Shown here piece by piece: positions 5,580-5,618 of a stretch of DNA of 5,618 nt. The notes below the pieces were generated by a model. That model searched no databases. It had not been told where the DNA came from and was given only the letters and a program-made list of their open reading frames with translations. Position 1 is the stretch's first letter, and the number at the start of each line of letters is the position of its first letter. Source of the DNA: an uncultured Lachnospiraceae bacterium (GTDB lineage: Bacteria > Bacillota_A > Clostridia > Lachnospirales > Lachnospiraceae). Made by a program: the position numbers and the translations under genes. The stretch is taken from assembly GCA_946529195.1 (NCBI GenBank), contig CAMMZE010000088.1:1-5618 (forward strand). Direction: 5' to 3'.

Positions 5580-5618
5580 GACGAAGATATTCTCGTTGCG
5601 ATACACTGGCATACAACA
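5580..5618 (+). pseudogene. yqeK: In-frame continuation of yqeK after the TAA
   Basis: Directly after the TAA, the frame of yqeK stays open to the window edge for 13 codons, DEDILVAIHWHTT. This fits the conserved YqeK stretch that carries the next metal-binding histidine (the IxxHTTG region). There is no insertion or frame change, so one substituted base in codon 99 would explain the interruption. No start codon is visible within these 39 bases, so separate translation is not supported here. The stretch is short; identification leans on its exact placement. Confidence 0.7.

Noticed and set aside
4411..5616. 401-codon open frame on the minus strand across yhbY, nadD and yqeK
   Set aside because: It lies antisense to three recognisable genes, has no family motif, and its composition (rich in His, Arg, Ser, Leu) is that of a shadow frame.

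Overview
The window is a tightly packed run of eight plus-strand genes with no phage, transposon, CRISPR or tRNA signal. It reads as chromosomal housekeeping DNA from a Gram-positive Clostridia, most likely a Lachnospiraceae-type gut anaerobe (inference). The reasons are the gene order (TIGR03936-family protein, RNase E/G, rplU, prp, rpmA, obg, yhbY, nadD, yqeK), strong AGGAGG-type ribosome binding sites, an L27 with the Bacillota-type cleavable N-terminal extension next to its protease, and use of GTG and TTG starts. Base composition looks close to balanced (not counted).

Layout. Positions 1-728 hold the nearly complete 3' part of a radical-SAM-associated DUF2344/TIGR03936 gene whose start lies just left of the window. 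It overlaps by 4 bases (GTGA) with a short RNase E/G gene (725-1882). A 127-base gap (1883-2009) carries a good sigma-A promoter and a structured leader that fits the L21 leader family. Then come rplU (L21), prp (cysteine protease) and rpmA (L27). An 83-base gap (2952-3034) holds a roughly 20-bp hairpin with a short T-run, probably a terminator or attenuator. After it follow obgE, yhbY, nadD and the start of yqeK, spaced 11-21 bases apart. No gene-free stretch exceeds 300 bases.

How the genes fit together. Most products serve ribosome production: L21 and L27 are 50S proteins, Prp matures L27, ObgE is a late 50S assembly GTPase, YhbY is a CRM-domain pre-50S protein and RNase E/G processes RNA. 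NadD (NAD synthesis) and YqeK (HD-domain Ap4A hydrolase) are the usual metabolic neighbours in Bacillota.

Most notable: yqeK is interrupted by an in-frame TAA at 5577-5579, and recognisable YqeK sequence continues in the same frame to the window edge. I see no new biological system here. The points worth checking are this nonsense codon, the L21 leader with a possible start-codon-masking pairing, the rpmA/obgE hairpin, the Prp/L27 pair, and an RNase E/G without the Zn-link cysteines.
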